A stretch of 64,000 nt of DNA, from NCBI RefSeq assembly GCF_000159235.2, contig NZ_ACGK02000001.1, positions 124,001 to 188,000 on the forward strand, given 5' to 3'. Below, piece after piece: positions 61,542 through 64,000 of this stretch. Made by a program: the position numbers and the translations under genes. The notes beneath the pieces are model-generated. The model saw only the letters and a program-made list of their open reading frames with translations, was not told the origin of the DNA and made no database searches. The stretch is from Fannyhessea vaginae DSM 15829. GTDB taxonomy: Bacteria; Actinomycetota; Coriobacteriia; Coriobacteriales; Atopobiaceae. How positions within the stretch are numbered: the stretch's first letter is position 1; every line of letters starts with the position of its first letter.

Positions 61542-62387
61542 ATGAAAATTTCTGATACGCAAATCAACATTGCTTTACATGACATACCTCTCCCCTATCG
61601 TAACTTCTTAAAATATGACAACGGGTTATATAGTTTTAACAACTCTTTTTTAGATAAAGAAGATTCTTTTTTTATTAACATTCTTTGCTACTTAGCAGAT
61701 GCTTTTGGAATAAGGATTACTGTAAGCGAGGCGGATGTCCTATACAAACATTTTTGTTCAATGCGTGAGTATAACAAAATTACCAACTTGACACGTATTA
61801 CTGATACATGGAGTGCTCTTGTTCTGCATTATCTTGATTCTCTTTTGAATATTTTAGTTATGCAAAACTTGAATATTAACTTGCAAACACAAACTATTCT
61901 TGACTTAGGCACAGGCGCTGGATTTCCAGGTATTCCTTTATCAATAAAGCTGCCAAAAAAACTTGTATTGTGTGATTCTGTCGGAAAAAAGACAAAATTT
62001 CTTTCACATTATATTGCAGAAAACCGTATTGATGGCCCTATTTATATTGAGAATAAACGTGTTGAAGAACTTTCTCCTCAATACGATCATCAGTTTACTC
62101 TGATCGTAACTAGAGCTGTTGCACAACTTTCTATTCTCCTTGAGTATGCTTCTCCCCTCTTGAATCATAACGGTTTACTCATTTGCTCTAAAGCGCAGCT
62201 TTCAGAAGCAGAGTTTCAACATGCAGAAAAAGTCGCTTCTATATGCGGATTTAGATTTGTTTCACGTGAAACATTTGAGTTACCACTTCAGATGGGACAT
62301 AGAGAATTTGTTGTATATCGTAAAGAAAATAAAGCTAAGATAAAACTTCCAAGAAATATTGGTGATGCTGTACATAAACCGTTGTAA
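61542..62387 (+). CDS. rsmG: 16S rRNA (guanine-527-N7)-methyltransferase
   Basis: This 281-residue methyltransferase of the RsmG/GidB family has the SAM motif ILDLGTGAGFPGIPL and the CDSVGKKTKFL strand, then SKAQLSEAEFQHAE and the end KLPRNIGDAVHKPL. An N-terminal extension of about 45 residues precedes the usual start. ATG at 61542 gives MKISDTQ; a second ATG at 61533 is three codons upstream, and the ribosome-binding site is weak for both, so the start is uncertain. It precedes parA as in many origin regions and contains a parS site. Confidence 0.93.
   Translation: MKISDTQINIALHDIPLPYRNFLKYDNGLYSFNNSFLDKEDSFFINILCYLADAFGIRITVSEADVLYKHFCSMREYNKITNLTRITDTWSALVLHYLDSLLNILVMQNLNINLQTQTILDLGTGAGFPGIPLSIKLPKKLVLCDSVGKKTKFLSHYIAENRIDGPIYIENKRVEELSPQYDHQFTLIVTRAVAQLSILLEYASPLLNHNGLLICSKAQLSEAEFQHAEKVASICGFRFVSRETFELPLQMGHREFVVYRKENKAKIKLPRNIGDAVHKPL
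62258..62273. promoter_or_regulatory. parS site (perfect)
   Basis: TGTTTCACGTGAAACA is the exact 16-base palindromic parS consensus, located inside the 3' part of rsmG. ParB loads here for chromosome segregation. Confidence 0.95.
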
Positions 62388-62389
62388 AA

Positions 62390-62405
62390 TGTTTTACGTG
62401 AAACA
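62390..62405. promoter_or_regulatory. parS site (one mismatch), upstream of parA
   Basis: TGTTTTACGTGAAACA differs from parS only by T for C at its sixth base. It lies directly after the rsmG stop and 22 bases before parA, so ParB binding might also control parAB. Confidence 0.85.
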
Positions 62406-62426
62406 ATAATCTCTGAGAGGTGTTTG

Positions 62427-63218
62427 ATGGAGACAGAAGCTCAAACGAAACAATATAGGGGTCATATCATACCAATCATTAACCAAAAAGGTGGTGTAGG
62501 TAAATCTACAACTGCTATAAATCTTTCATCATGCTTAGGTGAGCAGAAAAAGCGTGTTTTGGTTATTGATTTAGATCCACAAGGAAACACAACGTCTGGT
62601 TTTGGCATTGATAAAACATCACTTGAAAAGGATATTTATAATGCTTTGCTGGATAACGCTCCGTTGGAAGAGCTAATTTACGACACACCTCAAAAAAATG
62701 TCTGGGTTATACCGGCTACTATTCAACTTGCTGGTGCCGAAATTGAACTTGTCTCAAGCATAGCTCGTGAAAACATACTAAAAAGTTTGCTTGAACCTAT
62801 TAGATATCAATACGATTATATTTTTATTGACTGTCCCCCATCGCTCGGATTACTTACTATTAATGCTCTTGTAGCAGCAGAAAACCTTCTCATTCCTATT
62901 CAATGTGAGTTTTATGCTCTTGAAGGAGTAAGTAAGCTTATTGAGTCGATGAAAATGATTAATTCGAGGCTTAACCCAACACTAGATGTTTTTGGTGTCG
63001 TAATGACTATGTATGATCCTCGTACGACATTGTCAAAACAAGTTGTAAGTGAAGTAAGAAAATATTTTGGTTCCAAGGTTTTTAAAACGATTATTCCGCG
63101 AAGTGTTAAATTATCCGAAGCCCCAAGTCATGGACTTCCAATTAATCTTTATGCACGTTTTAGTAAGGGATCATTGGCATATCTTAAACTTGCAAAGGAA
63201 GTGAGTCGTCGTGGCTAA
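62427..63218 (+). CDS. parA: Chromosome partitioning ATPase ParA (Soj-like)
   Basis: This 263-residue Walker-type ATPase has the deviant Walker A QKGGVGKSTTAIN, switch region LDPQGNTTSG, IFIDCPPSLGLLTINAL and a C-terminal basic helix. It moves ParB-parS complexes over the nucleoid. I chose ATG at 62427, six bases after GAGAGG; a TTG just before it is less likely. It overlaps parB by eight bases, so the two are coupled. Confidence 0.97.
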   Translation: METEAQTKQYRGHIIPIINQKGGVGKSTTAINLSSCLGEQKKRVLVIDLDPQGNTTSGFGIDKTSLEKDIYNALLDNAPLEELIYDTPQKNVWVIPATIQLAGAEIELVSSIARENILKSLLEPIRYQYDYIFIDCPPSLGLLTINALVAAENLLIPIQCEFYALEGVSKLIESMKMINSRLNPTLDVFGVVMTMYDPRTTLSKQVVSEVRKYFGSKVFKTIIPRSVKLSEAPSHGLPINLYARFSKGSLAYLKLAKEVSRRG

Positions 63219-64000
63219 AAAATCTGGGTTGGGGAGAGGTCTTGAATCTCTTCTAACAAGTAGTGATACTGAAGCCGGAACTCCTAAGGAATCGGAGCTT
63301 ATATCACTTGATAAAATTAAACCAAACAAGAATCAACCGAGAAAACATTTTGATCCAGTTCAACTACAAGAACTTGCGGATTCTATTAAGCAAAATGGTG
63401 TATTACAGCCAATTTTAGTGCGTAAAAAAGGTTCAGCTTACGAGATCGTTGCAGGGGAGAGGCGTTTTCAAGCGGCAAAACAGGCTGGTCTAAAAGAAAT
63501 ACCAGTATGTGTTCGCAATATTACAGACGACGAAATCTTTAAACTTGCCTTAATCGAAAATCTTCAACGTGCAGACCTTAACCCCCTTGAAGAAGCTTTA
63601 GGGTATAAAAAACTTATTAAGCAACTTAAGGTGACACAAGAAGAACTGAGCAAAGTGTTATCAAAGTCGCGGTCGGCCATAAGTAATACCATGCGTTTGC
63701 TTGATTTACCTCAAGAAATTCAAAATTTGCTTGGTGATATGTTAATAAGTGCTGGGCACGCTCGTGCATTGTTGAGCATTCCTCAAGAAGACGCACAAAT
63801 AAAACTTGCAAAGAAGATAGTTGAAGAGCATTTATCGGTAAGAGAGACAGAAAAACTTGCTCCATTGTTTTCTGGCGCAACATTAGATAAAAAACCTCGG
63901 ACCGTGTTGCCACAAGAATACAAACGCGCCGCTCGCCAATTACATATTGCTCTTGGTGCCAAAGTTAAAGTTAAAGAATCTGGAACAAAACATAAGATTG
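63211..64000 (+). CDS. parB: Chromosome partitioning protein ParB, 5' part
   Basis: The gene starts at GTG 63211, after GGAAGTGAG, and runs off the window; about 263 codons are visible. It begins MAKKSGLGRGLESLL, typical of ParB. The CTP-binding GERRFQAA motif, the ENLQRADLNPLEEA box and the helix-turn-helix TQEELSKVLSKSRSAISNTM follow. It binds the two parS sites just upstream. The C-terminal dimerisation domain is cut off by the window end. Confidence 0.96.
   Translation, partial: MAKKSGLGRGLESLLTSSDTEAGTPKESELISLDKIKPNKNQPRKHFDPVQLQELADSIKQNGVLQPILVRKKGSAYEIVAGERRFQAAKQAGLKEIPVCVRNITDDEIFKLALIENLQRADLNPLEEALGYKKLIKQLKVTQEELSKVLSKSRSAISNTMRLLDLPQEIQNLLGDMLISAGHARALLSIPQEDAQIKLAKKIVEEHLSVRETEKLAPLFSGATLDKKPRTVLPQEYKRAARQLHIALGAKVKVKESGTKHKI

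Overview
The window reads as the replication-origin region of a low-G+C actinobacterium, most likely class Coriobacteriia near the Atopobiaceae (inference from gene content and layout; no database was searched). The right end holds the classic origin block. Leftward on the minus strand run dnaA, dnaN, recF, a DUF721 gene, gyrB and gyrA. Rightward on the plus strand run rpmH, rnpA, yidD, yidC, jag, rsmG, parA and parB, with two parS sites. The strand switch at about 57.0-58.9 kb, the AT-rich spacers there and the strand bias on either side place oriC in that interval. An ATPase/winged-helix gene of unknown role (57262-58419) sits inside the presumed origin, between dnaA and rpmH.

1-6.7 kb: a truncated mgtE overlaps an NRAMP-family gene with the residues of a magnesium-type (NRMT) transporter. 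Convergent to it is nrdF-nrdI-nrdE, a class I ribonucleotide reductase operon. Its radical subunit has lost three metal-binding glutamates (Val, Pro, Lys instead), the signature of metal-free class Ie enzymes. 6.7-16.9 kb: a large secreted papain-like protease, a cluster-less MutY-like glycosylase, a HAD phosphatase, tRNA-Asp, then recR, ybaB, dnaX, a DedA gene and the SRP RNA. 17-32 kb: pgi, thioredoxin, a PAP2 phosphatase, a LytTR/LytS-like two-component system, a QueT-like transporter, a YitT protein, tRNA-Ser and tRNA-Arg, an M20 peptidase, a D,D-carboxypeptidase, a class B sortase and a pyridoxal-kinase-like gene. 32.5-47 kb: an unknown membrane protein, a NUDIX hydrolase, DegV, purA, dnaB, the rpsF-ssb-rpsR-rplI operon, a TRIC channel, typA, four more tRNAs (Ser, Ser, Ala, Ile) and a bifunctional-nuclease-domain protein.

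Much of the window serves DNA replication and its precursor supply: dnaA, dnaN, dnaB, dnaX, ssb, gyrA/B, recF, recR, parA/B, nrdFIE and purA. No phage, insertion sequence, CRISPR array or rRNA gene was seen. The most notable signals are the Val-Pro-Lys NrdF, an aberrant DnaA recognition motif (RTHAT where RDHTT is usual), the origin-embedded ATPase/winged-helix gene, and a 10-base element shared by the nrdF and dnaA upstream regions.
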